Assembly (NCBI GenBank): GCA_034408745.1
Contig: JAWXCM010000054.1
Span: forward strand, 5,095-69,094
DNA length: 64,000 nt
Source: JAWXCM01 sp034408745
GTDB taxonomy: Bacteria > Acidobacteriota > Terriglobia > Bryobacterales > Bryobacteraceae
Direction of reading: 5' to 3'
Each line of letters starts with the position of its first letter. Position 1 is the first letter of the stretch. A program made the position numbers and the translations under genes. The notes below the pieces were generated by a model that worked only from the letters and a program-made list of their open reading frames with translations, made no database searches and was not told where the DNA came from. Positions 18,496 through 27,961 of this stretch are shown here, in pieces.

Positions 18496-19842
18496 TTATT
18501 CCAGCAGCAACGCGGCTGCGATGTTGACGGTGTCGATGTCGACGCCACTGCCCTCGTCGTTGTCGTAAAGCTGCAGCGGTCTGGGCTTCTCGCCGGGAGC
18601 GATAAGGGTCGCCTTTTTGTACTTTGCCAGTAAATGCACGGTCACATTTTCCACCGGGAATCCGGAGTAATTCACCAGATGAAGGACAGTGTGGCTGCCG
18701 TCTTCCGACTGGATGAAGCTCGACAACATGCTGGAGACGTTGAACAGTCGCACGCCGAGATTCTGACGCCCGGTCATGTGGTTCATATCCTTCCAGATTT
18801 CGTCGAGCATCTTGACGTCTGCTTCCGGGAGCGTGATGCGGTCGGAAGTGACGGGAGGGAACTTCCAGGTCGCCGGCCCGCTGAGTGTCGAGCCACCTGC
18901 TTTTCGCATTGCCGCGAGAGTGGCTTTCTGGGAGTCGGTGAGGCTGGAGGGGTCGACATCCACGGCCATGCTGAGCCCTTTCACCGACTCAGGTCCGAGG
19001 CTGTGTGCGGGGACTGCGCGCACCGGTGTATGCTTCACCGCGATCATGTCGAGCACGCCGCCGGAGTAGAGCGCACCGCTGTCGACGTCCTGCACGATGC
19101 CCAGTTTGCTGACCGGCTTCATGCTGCGCCACTCGGGTTGCTGTTCATACCAGGCCGCTGCCGCGGTGATCTTTTTCCAGTCGCGAACCGCTGTCGCTTC
19201 GCGCGCTTCCAGCCGCTTTCGGAAGTTGTCGTCGAGAGCGATCACCCAGCGCGCGCCGATGATGGCCGCGTCGGCGATGGCCTGCATGTAGCGTTCGGGC
19301 GTGATGATGGTGTTGGCGGGCGGGAGATTTCCGAGCCACACGGGCGTGCCTGGGGCCGCGGCCCGTACGAACCGGAGAAAGCCGCCGTTGGTGTTGATCC
19401 AGGGAGCGCCGCTGGGGGCCGCTTTAGCCTTGCCGTCGTCCTCAGCCTGAATACCCGGCCAGACGGCCTGGCTGGTGGCAACTACAGGACCCGCATCGAA
19501 GCGCATTGCGGCACGGGGCACCATGGAAATCACGGTCAGCTCCGGGTTCGTGATAAAGCCCTTTTCGAAGATGCCTTCCAGCACGACTCCGTCCAGTTTC
19601 AGGCTGGAGGCGAGGGCGGCCTGCCGCTTTGCTTCGGCGCCTGGACGGATCACGCCGAGCACGGTAAGCCTGCGTTTGCGCGCTTCGGAGAGCATGGGCT
19701 CTGACCACGTCGCGGGTTCCGCCAGAAGGCAGTTCACCGGCGTGCCGTCGAGCAGTTCCAGCGCTTTGGGGTCGGTGGTTGCCCAGCGCATGGGCACCAG
19801 GTCGGCGGCAGAGGCCGCCAGCAGAAGCAACGCAAACAACAT
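18496..19842 (-). CDS. Secreted protein of unknown function
   Basis: A 448-residue protein with a short signal peptide (MLFALLLLAASAADL). The body looks like an alpha/beta barrel in outline (LDGVVLEGIFEKGF, ARWVIALDDNFRKRLEAREA) and the C-terminal 100 residues are beta-rich, as in glycosidase-like proteins that end in a small sandwich (VLHLVNYSGFPVENVTVHLL). I do not recognise a catalytic motif. It is downstream on the same strand from nothing else and lies 36 bases from the divergent tex gene. A carbohydrate-related role is possible but is a guess. Confidence 0.65.
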   Translation of the reverse strand: MLFALLLLAASAADLVPMRWATTDPKALELLDGTPVNCLLAEPATWSEPMLSEARKRRLTVLGVIRPGAEAKRQAALASSLKLDGVVLEGIFEKGFITNPELTVISMVPRAAMRFDAGPVVATSQAVWPGIQAEDDGKAKAAPSGAPWINTNGGFLRFVRAAAPGTPVWLGNLPPANTIITPERYMQAIADAAIIGARWVIALDDNFRKRLEAREATAVRDWKKITAAAAWYEQQPEWRSMKPVSKLGIVQDVDSGALYSGGVLDMIAVKHTPVRAVPAHSLGPESVKGLSMAVDVDPSSLTDSQKATLAAMRKAGGSTLSGPATWKFPPVTSDRITLPEADVKMLDEIWKDMNHMTGRQNLGVRLFNVSSMLSSFIQSEDGSHTVLHLVNYSGFPVENVTVHLLAKYKKATLIAPGEKPRPLQLYDNDEGSGVDIDTVNIAAALLLE

Positions 19843-19878
19843 GGCTGTCTACCATTATCATGAAGGGCGTCCCCACGT

Positions 19879-22137
19879 ATGGAATTAAAAGCACTCAAAC
19901 CAGAAGTCCTCCTCCACGTCGCACGGCTGATCACGGTACCTCTGAAGGGCCTTGTCGCCACAGTCGAACTGCTGGATGAAGGTTCCACTGTCCCCTTCAT
20001 CGCGCGGTACCGCAAAGAGGTGACGGGGAATCTCGACGAAGTCCAGATCCGCGATGTCGAGGAGAAGCTCGGGTACTTCCGAGAGCTGGAAGATCGGCGG
20101 CAGACGGTGCTCGACACAATCGACGGGCAGGGCAAGTTAACGCCGGAACTGCGGGCACGCATTGAGGCTACGTTAGAGAAGAACGAGCTGGAAGACCTGT
20201 ATCTTCCCTACAAGCCGAAGCGCCGCACCAAGGCGTCCATCGCCCGCGAGCGCGGGCTGGAGCCGCTGGCGCAGTATCTGTGGGACCAGGTGCCCAACGG
20301 CAGGCCGCTGGAGGCATTCGCGGAGACGTTCGTGAAACCGGAGGCTGGAGTAGAGACGCCGGGCGGGGCACTGGAAGGCGCCCGGCACATCCTTTCGGAG
20401 TGGATCAGCGAGAAGGCCGAATACCGCAAGGCGCTGCGAGCCATGCTGTTCGAACACGGCATGATCGTGAGCAAGGCCATTGAGGGCGCGAAAGACCCCG
20501 AAGGCAAGTTCACTATGTACGCCGATTTCAGGGAGCCGGCGAAGTCAATTCCGTCGCACCGTATGCTGGCGATTCGCCGCGGGGCTAAGGAAGAGGTGCT
20601 GTCCTTTGAGATCGAGCTGGACGCGCGGCCTGTGGTGGAGTGGCTGCGCCAGCACGTCATTCGCGAAAAGGGCGATTGGGTGGAGCATCTGCAGGAAGCG
20701 CTGGAAGACGCGTGGGACCGGCTGCTGAACCCGTCGCTGCAGACCGAGGTTCGGCTGGAGTTGAAAGACCGGTCGGACGAAGAGGCGATTAAGGTCTTTC
20801 GCGAGAATCTGGAGAATCTCCTTCTCTCGCCGCCTGCCGGACAGATCGCGGTGCTCGCGCTGGATCCGGGTCTGCGCACCGGGTGCAAAGTGGCGGTGGT
20901 GGATGACACGGGTAAGTTCCTCGGGCACTCCGTGGTGTATCCGCTGGAGCCGAAGAACGATGTGATTGGCACGGCGCGGATTTTGCGCGAGCTGATCGAC
21001 AAGCACCATGTTCGGGCGATAGCGATCGGCAATGGCACCGGGTCACGAGAGGCCGATGGGTTCGTGAAGGACTTTCTGCGTCAGGCTGGGCTCAGCGACT
21101 GCTTCTCAGTCGTGGTCAGCGAATCGGGTGCGTCGATATACTCGGCGTCCGATATTGCCCGGCAGGAGTTCCCGGAGTTGGACCTGACGGTTCGTGGCGC
21201 GATCAGTATTGCGCGGCGGCTGCAGGATCCGCTGGCCGAACTGGTGAAGCTGGATCCGAAGTCGATCGGAGTGGGGCAGTATCAGCACGACGTGGATCAG
21301 AAGAAGCTGAAGCAGGGACTGGAGTCGACCGTCGAATCCTGCGTGAACCGCGTGGGTGTCGATCTCAACACGGCTTCCTGGGCGCTGCTCCGGTACGTGG
21401 CTGGTATCAATGAGCGGACCGCTTTGAAGATTGTCGAGTTCCGGAATGAGAAGGGCCGGTTCCGGTCCCGCATGCAGCTGACCGCGGTGCCGGGGTTCGG
21501 CCCGAAGACGTTCGAGCAGGCAGCTGGCTTTCTCCGTATTCGAGGCGGCGACAACCCGCTGGATATGACGGCGGTGCACCCGGAGTCCTACCCAGTTGTG
21601 GAGCAGATCGCGAAGTCGCTGGGCGTCGGTGTGCACGACCTTGTGAAGGACCCGACGCTGGTGGAGAAGGTCAGGATGGAGGGCTTTCAGACCGAGCGCG
21701 TCGGTATGTTCACGCTGACCGATATCCGGGAGGAATTGCGTAAGCCGGGTCGCGATCCGCGCGACAAGTTTGTGGTGCCGCAGTTCCGTGACGATGTGAA
21801 GTCGCTGTCCGATCTGGCTGAGGGGATGGTGCTGGAAGGCGTGGTTACGAACGTGACGAAGTTCGGCGCGTTTGTCGATGTGGGTGTGCACCAGGACGGA
21901 CTGGTCCACGTGAGTGAGCTTTCGGCGCGGTATATCAGAGACCCGGGCGAAGCGGTGAAGGTGGGGCAGATCGTCAAGGTGAAGGTGCTGCAGGTGGATT
22001 TGAAGTCGAAGCGAATCGGGCTTTCGATCAAGGCACTGGAGGCTCCGCGGGAAGCCCCGAAACCGAAACCTCAGCAACAGAAGCAGTCGGTGGAAAAGCA
22101 ACTGTCGGATCTGAGCTCGCGGTTTCGGACAAGGTAA
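19879..22137 (+). CDS. tex: Tex, RNA-binding transcription accessory protein
   Basis: A 752-residue protein with the full Tex architecture: helical N-terminal domain (LEDLYLPYKPKRRTKA), YqgF/RNase H-like domain (VLALDPGLRTGCKVAVVDD), helix-hairpin-helix domains (VDLNTASWALLRYVAGI and LTAVPGFGPKTFEQAAGF) and a C-terminal S1 domain (GMVLEGVVTNVTKFGAFVDV). It is a cytoplasmic nucleic-acid-binding factor involved in transcription control and virulence or stress in other bacteria. A lysine/glutamine-rich tail follows the S1 domain. It is a single gene closed by the terminator at 22155. Confidence 0.95.
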   Translation: MELKALKPEVLLHVARLITVPLKGLVATVELLDEGSTVPFIARYRKEVTGNLDEVQIRDVEEKLGYFRELEDRRQTVLDTIDGQGKLTPELRARIEATLEKNELEDLYLPYKPKRRTKASIARERGLEPLAQYLWDQVPNGRPLEAFAETFVKPEAGVETPGGALEGARHILSEWISEKAEYRKALRAMLFEHGMIVSKAIEGAKDPEGKFTMYADFREPAKSIPSHRMLAIRRGAKEEVLSFEIELDARPVVEWLRQHVIREKGDWVEHLQEALEDAWDRLLNPSLQTEVRLELKDRSDEEAIKVFRENLENLLLSPPAGQIAVLALDPGLRTGCKVAVVDDTGKFLGHSVVYPLEPKNDVIGTARILRELIDKHHVRAIAIGNGTGSREADGFVKDFLRQAGLSDCFSVVVSESGASIYSASDIARQEFPELDLTVRGAISIARRLQDPLAELVKLDPKSIGVGQYQHDVDQKKLKQGLESTVESCVNRVGVDLNTASWALLRYVAGINERTALKIVEFRNEKGRFRSRMQLTAVPGFGPKTFEQAAGFLRIRGGDNPLDMTAVHPESYPVVEQIAKSLGVGVHDLVKDPTLVEKVRMEGFQTERVGMFTLTDIREELRKPGRDPRDKFVVPQFRDDVKSLSDLAEGMVLEGVVTNVTKFGAFVDVGVHQDGLVHVSELSARYIRDPGEAVKVGQIVKVKVLQVDLKSKRIGLSIKALEAPREAPKPKPQQQKQSVEKQLSDLSSRFRTR

Positions 22138-22154
22138 CGAAACGAAGCCAAATG

Positions 22155-22190
22155 AAAAAGGGCCAGCTCCGAGGAGCCGGCCCTTTTTTG
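22155..22190. terminator. Bidirectional intrinsic terminator between tex and the OmpA-like gene
   Basis: A long hairpin (AAGGGCC A GCTCC, loop GA, GGAGC C GGCCCTT) has five A before the stem and six T after it, so it works for both convergent genes. Confidence 0.85.
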
Positions 22191-22208
22191 CTCTGCTTGT
22201 ACGGCGGT

Positions 22209-25200
22209 TTAAGGCACGGTGGTCGAGATGAAGCGAACCGTGACCGTAGTGGTCGCCTGCTGGCCCAGCGCGTTGCGGACCGTCAGGTTGAACACATAGT
22301 CGCCGAACTGACCGCTGAACTGTACGCGGGTGATGGGCTGGCCCTGATCGAGGACCGTTGCGCCAGTACCCACGGGGCTCCAGATGTAGGTGAGAGCGCC
22401 GCCGGCAGGGTTGGTCGACCCCGTGGCATCGAGCGTGGTCTCACGGCGAATCGTCTGAATCGTCGCGGGACCAGTGATGACAGCGGTCGGCGGAGCCGGA
22501 GCCGGGGTCACGTTGACCGAAACCGTACAGGTGGCCGTGCGATTTTCGGTTCCTGTGGCGGTCAGGGTGTACGAGGTAGTCGCGGTAGGTGCGACGGTGA
22601 TGGGCCCGTTGAGGCCAGCACCGGCGACGGCCGGCGAGAACGTAACGCGGGTGGCGTTCGTCGTGAAGTAGTTGATGACGACGTTACCGCCAGCGGTGGT
22701 GCTGGTGGTCGGGGTCGCCTGGCAACCGCCGATGACGGGAGCCGGGGTAGGCTGTACCGGCGGCGTGGTGGTGTCCGGGTTGACGGTGATGGGCGCGTTA
22801 GCCTGGACCACGCCACCGCGATTACGAGCCGTAATCACGTAGGTAACCGAGGTGTTCGGCGAGACGGCGCGAGAGCCGCTGGCCGGAACTTCGCCAAGAC
22901 CGGTGATGTCAACCGTATCGGCGTTCTCTACGTTCCAGGTCAGAGTCGAGGACTGGCCCACGGTGATGGTGGTGGGGTTGGCCGCGAAGCTGATGATACG
23001 GGGCGGCTGTACCACCGGGGTGCCTGGATTGACGGTGACGGTCGCGGTGCAGCTAACCGGGCCACGCGCGTTGGTGGCCGTCAGGGTATAGGTAGTGGTG
23101 GCAGCCGGCGTTACCGTGCGGGAGCCCGCGCGGTCGACCGCACCGATACCGTTGCTGATGTTGACGCTGTCGGCGTTCGCAGTCGACCAGCTCACGGTGG
23201 AAGCCTCACCGGCGGTGATAGTGGCCGGGCTTGCGGTACAGGCAAGGAACTGAGCCAGGGGCTGTTCTTCCACGATCACGCGGGCGATGGCCGTAACCTC
23301 GCCGCGGGCGTTACGGGCGGTCAGAGTGTAGGTGGTGCTCTGAGTCGGGCTGACGGCGCGCTGGCCGTTGGCCGGAACCGTTCCGATACCGTTGGAGATG
23401 GTGACGCTGTCGGCGCCGATCACCTGCCAGTCGAGCATGGACTGCTCGCCCGAGCGGATATTGGTCGGAACCGCCTGGAAGCGGACGATCTGGACCGGAG
23501 CGACCTGCTGCGGAGCCGCCGTGGTGACGGTTACGCTGTCGACGCTCTGGAGATTCTGCGGGTCCTTGACGACGAGGCGGAAGCCATAGCTCTGGCCCTC
23601 AGCCGCGGTGAAGGTGGCGCGGGCCGTGTTCATGCCGGAGATCGACACGGACGGGCCGGAGACCTGCGACCACTGGTAGGTGAGCGCATCGCCTTCCGGA
23701 TCGAACGAACCGGAACCGTCGAGAGTGATATTGCCAGCCTGCACACCGATCTGATCGGCGCCGGCGTTGGCAACTGGCGCGTCGTTGCCGGTGCGGACCG
23801 TACGGGTCAGCAACTCATAGCGAACGCGGGGAACATCCATCGGAACGGCATGGCGGATCCCGTTGTAGCCTTCGAGGTAATCCTTCGGGCGCATGAAGTT
23901 ACCGAACTGGAAGCCGGCAACCACGCGGCCGTTGTTGTCGCGGGTCAGCATCGTTTCGTTGAAGCCGCCCTCGAGGGTGAACGCGAAGCGGTCGCTGAGC
24001 GGGAAGATGAAGCGAGCGGTACCGCCAGCCTTGCCATTGCTGTTCATGGCGCTCTTCAGGTAACCGATGTTGCCTTCGAAGTAGTTGTTGTTCCACATAC
24101 CCAGGGTGGTCTGGGCTCCAACCTGATCGACGACCTTGATGTAGTACTGAGTGAACACGTTGCGCGCCAGCGAATTCTGAGCGATCACCGCGTCATTCAT
24201 GAACGCCTTGGATCCGAAGATACCGACCTTGCCGCGGCTGAACAGGTAATCGAGCATAAAGGACGCCTGGCCGAGAGTGCCGTTGCCGTTGAGGGCGCCG
24301 GTGTTGATCTCAGAAACAGGACGGTCCGTGAACAGGCTGCGGCCCGGAGTACGGCCGGAGAAGTTCACGTTCTTCATGCTGGCGAAGATACCAGCCTGAG
24401 CGCGGCTGTGGAAGCGGTTTACGAGACCGATATCGGCCTGGCCTTCCTGACGGTCTTTGAAGTACATGTACTCGCCCTGCATCTGGACGGCGAACTGTTC
24501 TTTGAACGGCAGGAACAGGCGGCCGCGGCCACTGAAGGTGAGTTCGCCATTCTGATCGGCGCCTGCATTGATGCCGACGATGGAGAAGCGCGGCATGCGA
24601 GCCTTTTCGATTTGCTCCGCGGTGCGCGTGTCGACAATCTGTGAGGTTTCTGCGGCGGTGAGCGGCTTCGGCTGCGCCTTCACGTATTGGTCGAGCGCGT
24701 CGTGAGCCTTGCGGAGATCACCCAGTTCCTTGCGGAGCTGGTCGTTGTCGCCGGTGATCTTCTTCAGCATGTCGGCGATCTGGTCAAGCTTGTCGAGCCG
24801 GCGCAGAATCTCGTCGCAGCATTTCTGCTGTGCCGCCATGAGGTCTTTGAGCATCTTCAGGGTGTCGCTAATTCCACCCTCGCCGATTACCCGACCCTGC
24901 TCATCGGTAACGGTCATGAAGACGCGGCGGTTCATGAACCGAGCTTCTTTGGAGCGGTCATTAATCTTCGGCTGTGTTTCGCCGAAAGACGTTGCCGTGA
25001 GCTGGCTGGCGTTTGCGCCGTACTTAATGAGAAACTCGCGAACGGCGTCTGCACGCCGCTGGCCCAGCCGCTGGTTATAAGCGTTGGACCCAATCACATC
25101 GGCGTGGCCTTCCAGCTTAACCTTGTATCCCGGATTCTGTTTGAGCAGATCCGCAAGGCGCAGCAGGCTAGGATAGCCATCTGTGAGTATTGGCGAGTTG

Positions 25201-25322
25201 AACTCGTAGTTGATCTCTTCCCAATCTTCTTTCGAAGCTGTAGTACTCAGCCCCTGTGCGAACAGGCAGGTGCTGAAAAGAGAGAAGAGAACGAGTAACA
25301 TCGCGTACCGCTGGTACTTCAT
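22209..25322 (-). CDS. Giant OmpA-domain surface protein with barrel, PKD and Ig-like domains
   Basis: A 1037-residue exported protein. A signal peptide (LLVLFSLFSTCLFA) is followed by an OmpA/MotB peptidoglycan-binding domain at about 35-130 (KVKLEGHADVIGSNAYNQRLGQRRADAV), a coiled coil at about 145-230, a strand-rich barrel-like part at about 240-500, a PKD-like module (GADQIGVQAGNITLDGSGSFDPEGD), about four Ig-like repeats with the theme STxxWxxxNADxVxISNGIG, and a last PKD-like module. The start is the ATG at 25322, preceded by GGGGGAG. The OmpA domain is at the N-terminus, the reverse of usual OmpA proteins. It probably ties the outer membrane to the cell wall and displays the Ig-like part. 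Confidence 0.85.
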   Translation of the reverse strand: MKYQRYAMLLVLFSLFSTCLFAQGLSTTASKEDWEEINYEFNSPILTDGYPSLLRLADLLKQNPGYKVKLEGHADVIGSNAYNQRLGQRRADAVREFLIKYGANASQLTATSFGETQPKINDRSKEARFMNRRVFMTVTDEQGRVIGEGGISDTLKMLKDLMAAQQKCCDEILRRLDKLDQIADMLKKITGDNDQLRKELGDLRKAHDALDQYVKAQPKPLTAAETSQIVDTRTAEQIEKARMPRFSIVGINAGADQNGELTFSGRGRLFLPFKEQFAVQMQGEYMYFKDRQEGQADIGLVNRFHSRAQAGIFASMKNVNFSGRTPGRSLFTDRPVSEINTGALNGNGTLGQASFMLDYLFSRGKVGIFGSKAFMNDAVIAQNSLARNVFTQYYIKVVDQVGAQTTLGMWNNNYFEGNIGYLKSAMNSNGKAGGTARFIFPLSDRFAFTLEGGFNETMLTRDNNGRVVAGFQFGNFMRPKDYLEGYNGIRHAVPMDVPRVRYELLTRTVRTGNDAPVANAGADQIGVQAGNITLDGSGSFDPEGDALTYQWSQVSGPSVSISGMNTARATFTAAEGQSYGFRLVVKDPQNLQSVDSVTVTTAAPQQVAPVQIVRFQAVPTNIRSGEQSMLDWQVIGADSVTISNGIGTVPANGQRAVSPTQSTTYTLTARNARGEVTAIARVIVEEQPLAQFLACTASPATITAGEASTVSWSTANADSVNISNGIGAVDRAGSRTVTPAATTTYTLTATNARGPVSCTATVTVNPGTPVVQPPRIISFAANPTTITVGQSSTLTWNVENADTVDITGLGEVPASGSRAVSPNTSVTYVITARNRGGVVQANAPITVNPDTTTPPVQPTPAPVIGGCQATPTTSTTAGGNVVINYFTTNATRVTFSPAVAGAGLNGPITVAPTATTSYTLTATGTENRTATCTVSVNVTPAPAPPTAVITGPATIQTIRRETTLDATGSTNPAGGALTYIWSPVGTGATVLDQGQPITRVQFSGQFGDYVFNLTVRNALGQQATTTVTVRFISTTVP

Positions 25323-25588
25323 TGAAACTCCCCCTCTGATCTTGTTCTTGTTGTCCGTATGTCGGACCCGTGAAGCATTTTGTGTGGACCGACCTTCTCG
25401 AATCATACACTAAATCGTTCATAAGACGCAGTTTTGGGCACATGGTTTCGAACTGTATGCTTTGTTTCTCAAGTTACTGCCGGAAAGCTGGGTTTTCCCG
25501 TTTTGCGGCAGTCGAATGTCTGACTTACAGCAGTACTACTGCTAACGTTTGTCACCAGTACTGTGCCTTACCCTTTCGTCGCCCGTGT

Positions 25589-25594
25589 TACACT
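25589..25594 (+). promoter_or_regulatory. Candidate -10 box of the RNase P RNA gene
   Basis: TACACT lies seven bases before the first paired base of the RNase P RNA, the spacing expected for a -10 element with transcription starting at about 25601. No strong -35 is visible. Confidence 0.4.
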
Positions 25595-25600
25595 TACAAC

Positions 25601-25962
25601 GCTGTCAGGAAGGTGGCCGCCCGCTTCGGTGGGAGGAAAGTCCGGTCTCCACAGGGCAGCATGCCGGCTAACGGCCGGGGGGAATCGGCTTTAACCGATT
25701 TTTACGGAAAGTGCCACAGAAAATATACCGCCTGCTGCAAGGCAGGTAAGGGTGAAAAGGTGCGGTAAGAGCGCACCGCGGCCGGAGTAATTCGGCTGGC
25801 AGGGCAAACCCCATGCGGAGCAAGACCAAATAGGGGAGGAGGGACGGCCCGTTCCTTTGAACTCCCGGGTAGGTCGCTAAAAACCGTCAGTAATGGTGGT
25901 TGTAGATGAATGGTCACCAGCCGCTTCGGCGGTGTACAGAAACCGGCTTATTCCCTGACAGC
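25601..25962 (+). ncRNA. rnpB: RNase P RNA, bacterial type A
   Basis: The 5' end GCTGTCAGG (25601-25609) pairs perfectly with CCTGACAGC (25954-25962) as helix P1. The universal core segments are present in order: GAGGAAAGTCCGG near 25633, GGTGAAAAGGTGCGGTAAGAG near 25751, GCAAACCCC near 25804, and ACAGAAACCGGCTTA near 25937. The length of 362 nucleotides is normal. It is the catalytic RNA that removes 5' leaders from pre-tRNAs. Confidence 0.96.
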
Positions 25963-25973
25963 AACAGATCTTC

Positions 25974-26001
25974 TACGGTGACAGCTTACGTTGTCACCGT
26001 A
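25974..26001. repeat. Perfect 10-bp inverted repeat after rnpB
   Basis: TACGGTGACA and TGTCACCGTA are exact complements separated by GCTTACGT. The repeat lies 11 bases after the RNase P RNA and 11 bases beyond the stop of the convergent receiver-like gene. It has no T-run on either side. It may end both transcripts or be a protein site. Confidence 0.5.
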
Positions 26002-26012
26002 ACTGACTGTGA

Positions 26013-26480
26013 TTATGCGAATGCCGGGGTCTGTTTCTTCCCGGAGGCGATTGTCCTTCGGACCGCGCCGAACCAGCAACGCCATGCCATCCCGACCACG
26101 CGGGTGACTTCGGACCGGTCAAACGGTTTCAGCAACAGATCGTAACCACCCAAATTCAAAACTTCCGCCCACAAACGATCATCGGCGTGACGCGAAACTA
26201 CTAACACCAGTGGCGCCTGCGACTGAGTCTCGGCTGTACGAAGAATATCTTTCCAGGTGCCGTCGGGCAAGATGCTCTCAGTAACTACAACTGAGTACCT
26301 GTCCAATGGGATGTGACATGTGGCTTCCTGTACCGACCCACAGTGAATAATTAGCCAGTCACGGTGGTGAAGGATGTTACGCAGGCTGGCAAGGTCATCC
26401 GCGTGCGGACTGACCAGGAGGATGGAAATTTTTTCCGACGCTGCAACAGAAGCCGGTATAAAATTCATGGTCGACGACAT
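26013..26480 (-). CDS. Receiver-like protein, phosphoacceptor replaced
   Basis: A stand-alone protein of about 155 residues with the fold of a CheY-like receiver: ILLVSPHADDLASLRNIL for strand 1 and helix 1, VVVTESILPDG where the phosphoacceptor loop should be, and GGYDLLLKPFD for the conserved Lys-Pro turn. The usual phosphorylated Asp appears to be a Glu (or Thr-Glu), so normal phosphorylation is doubtful. I chose the ATG at 26480. An ATG at 26468 is also possible. No kinase is adjacent. A Glu at this position often mimics the active state. Confidence 0.65.
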   Translation of the reverse strand: MSSTMNFIPASVAASEKISILLVSPHADDLASLRNILHHRDWLIIHCGSVQEATCHIPLDRYSVVVTESILPDGTWKDILRTAETQSQAPLVLVVSRHADDRLWAEVLNLGGYDLLLKPFDRSEVTRVVGMAWRCWFGAVRRTIASGKKQTPAFA

Positions 26481-26678
26481 AGTGAAGAGCACCCTTTTGC
26501 CAAAACTGCTGACCTGCCTGAGCCACAACCGGTAACATCCCCGATTAACAAATCTTCAGCAAACGCAAGACCGTCGGGTATAGAGTCATAACCAATGCGG
26601 AACCGTGTCGCATGTAGCGGTGAGATGAGGTAACGGAATTCCGCTCTCACGGCCCGTGCCGAAGGATAATGGTGGAAC

Positions 26679-27950
26679 ATGCAGACCAGCAAGAGCGAGG
26701 CACTGTTTGCCCGGGCCCAGAAGGTTACTCCTGGTGGCGTCAATTCCCCGGTACGGGCGTTTCGGGGTGTTGGTGGCACTCCACGATTCATCGACCATGG
26801 CGAGGGGGCGCGGCTGTTCGATGTGGACGGAAATTCCTACATTGATTACATCTGTTCGTGGGGACCTCTGCTGCTGGGACATCGGCCTCCTGCCGTGATC
26901 GAGGCGCTGCGGCAGGTGCTCGAGATCGGCACCAGCTTCGGAGCGCCGACGGAGCGCGAGACAGTCCTGGCCGAGATGATCCGGGAAGCCGTGCCAACGA
27001 TGGAGATGGTCCGGCTGGTGAACTCCGGCACCGAGGCTACAATGTCGGCGCTGCGCGTGGCTCGCGGCTTTACGGGGCGCGATTTGACCGTGAAATTTGA
27101 GGGCTGCTATCACGGTCACGTGGATTCGCTGCTGGTGAAGGCGGGTTCGGGCATGGCGACGCTGGCGATCTCCGACACTGTTGGTGTGCCGGAGCCGTTC
27201 GCAGCCACCACTATTGTGCTCCCGTTCAACGACCTGGAGGCGGTAAGGGCGACATTTCGCGAGCGCGGGGACAAGATCGCGGCGATTATCGTCGAGCCGG
27301 TTGTCGGCAACATGGGCTGTGTGCCGCCAGCGCCGGGATTCCTCAAGGGGCTGCTGGAAGTGACCGATCAGTATGGTGCGCTGCTGATTTTCGACGAAGT
27401 GATGACAGGGTTCCGGCTGGGCTGGGGCGGAGCGCAGGGGCGATTCGGTGTGAAGCCGCATATGACAACGCTGGGCAAAGTGATCGGCGGCGGGCTTCCG
27501 ATCGCCGCGTATGGCGGGCGCGCCGACATTATGGCGAAGGTGGCGCCGGCGGGCCCGATTTACCAGGCCGGTACTCTGTCCGGTAACCCGCTGGCGGTAA
27601 GTGCGGGTTTGGCGATGTTACGTTTCCTCAAAGCAAACCCGTCCGTCTACACGCAAATTGAGGAGCGGACGGCACAGTTGTGCGCGAACCCGCCGGCGGG
27701 TGTGACGGTGAACCGGGTGGGGTCGATGTTCACGTTCTTTCTCACCGATTCGCCGGTCACGGACTGGGAAACGGCGAAGAAAGCGGATACGAAGAAGTTT
27801 GGCCGGTTCTTCCACTTCATGCTGGAGCATGGCGTGTATCTGGCGCCTTCCCAGTTTGAAGCTGGGTTCGTTTCGTATGCGCACAGCGAAGCGGACATTG
27901 CCGCGACGGTGGATGCGGCCCGGGCGTTTTTCGCGCAGGATGATTACTGA
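26679..27950 (+). CDS. hemL: HemL, glutamate-1-semialdehyde 2,1-aminomutase
   Basis: A 423-residue class III aminotransferase of normal HemL length. It shows PGGVNSPVRAF near the start, EATMSALRVARG, the segment CYHGHVDSLLVKAGSG, and the PLP lysine in LGKVIGGGLPIAAYGG. It makes 5-aminolevulinate from glutamate-1-semialdehyde in the C5 route to tetrapyrroles. It stands alone, with its partner hemA not in the window. Tandem hairpins follow the stop. Confidence 0.95.
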   Translation: MQTSKSEALFARAQKVTPGGVNSPVRAFRGVGGTPRFIDHGEGARLFDVDGNSYIDYICSWGPLLLGHRPPAVIEALRQVLEIGTSFGAPTERETVLAEMIREAVPTMEMVRLVNSGTEATMSALRVARGFTGRDLTVKFEGCYHGHVDSLLVKAGSGMATLAISDTVGVPEPFAATTIVLPFNDLEAVRATFRERGDKIAAIIVEPVVGNMGCVPPAPGFLKGLLEVTDQYGALLIFDEVMTGFRLGWGGAQGRFGVKPHMTTLGKVIGGGLPIAAYGGRADIMAKVAPAGPIYQAGTLSGNPLAVSAGLAMLRFLKANPSVYTQIEERTAQLCANPPAGVTVNRVGSMFTFFLTDSPVTDWETAKKADTKKFGRFFHFMLEHGVYLAPSQFEAGFVSYAHSEADIAATVDAARAFFAQDDY

Positions 27951-27961
27951 CGTTTGAGCCT

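Noticed and set aside
22152..24644. Long plus-strand open frame of 830 codons opposite the OmpA-like gene
   Set aside because: It is the reverse image of a low-stop, GC-rich coding gene. It starts inside the terminator, has no recognisable domain, and its composition (very Arg/Gly/Val-rich) is typical of antisense frames. The minus-strand frame has a signal peptide and clear domains.
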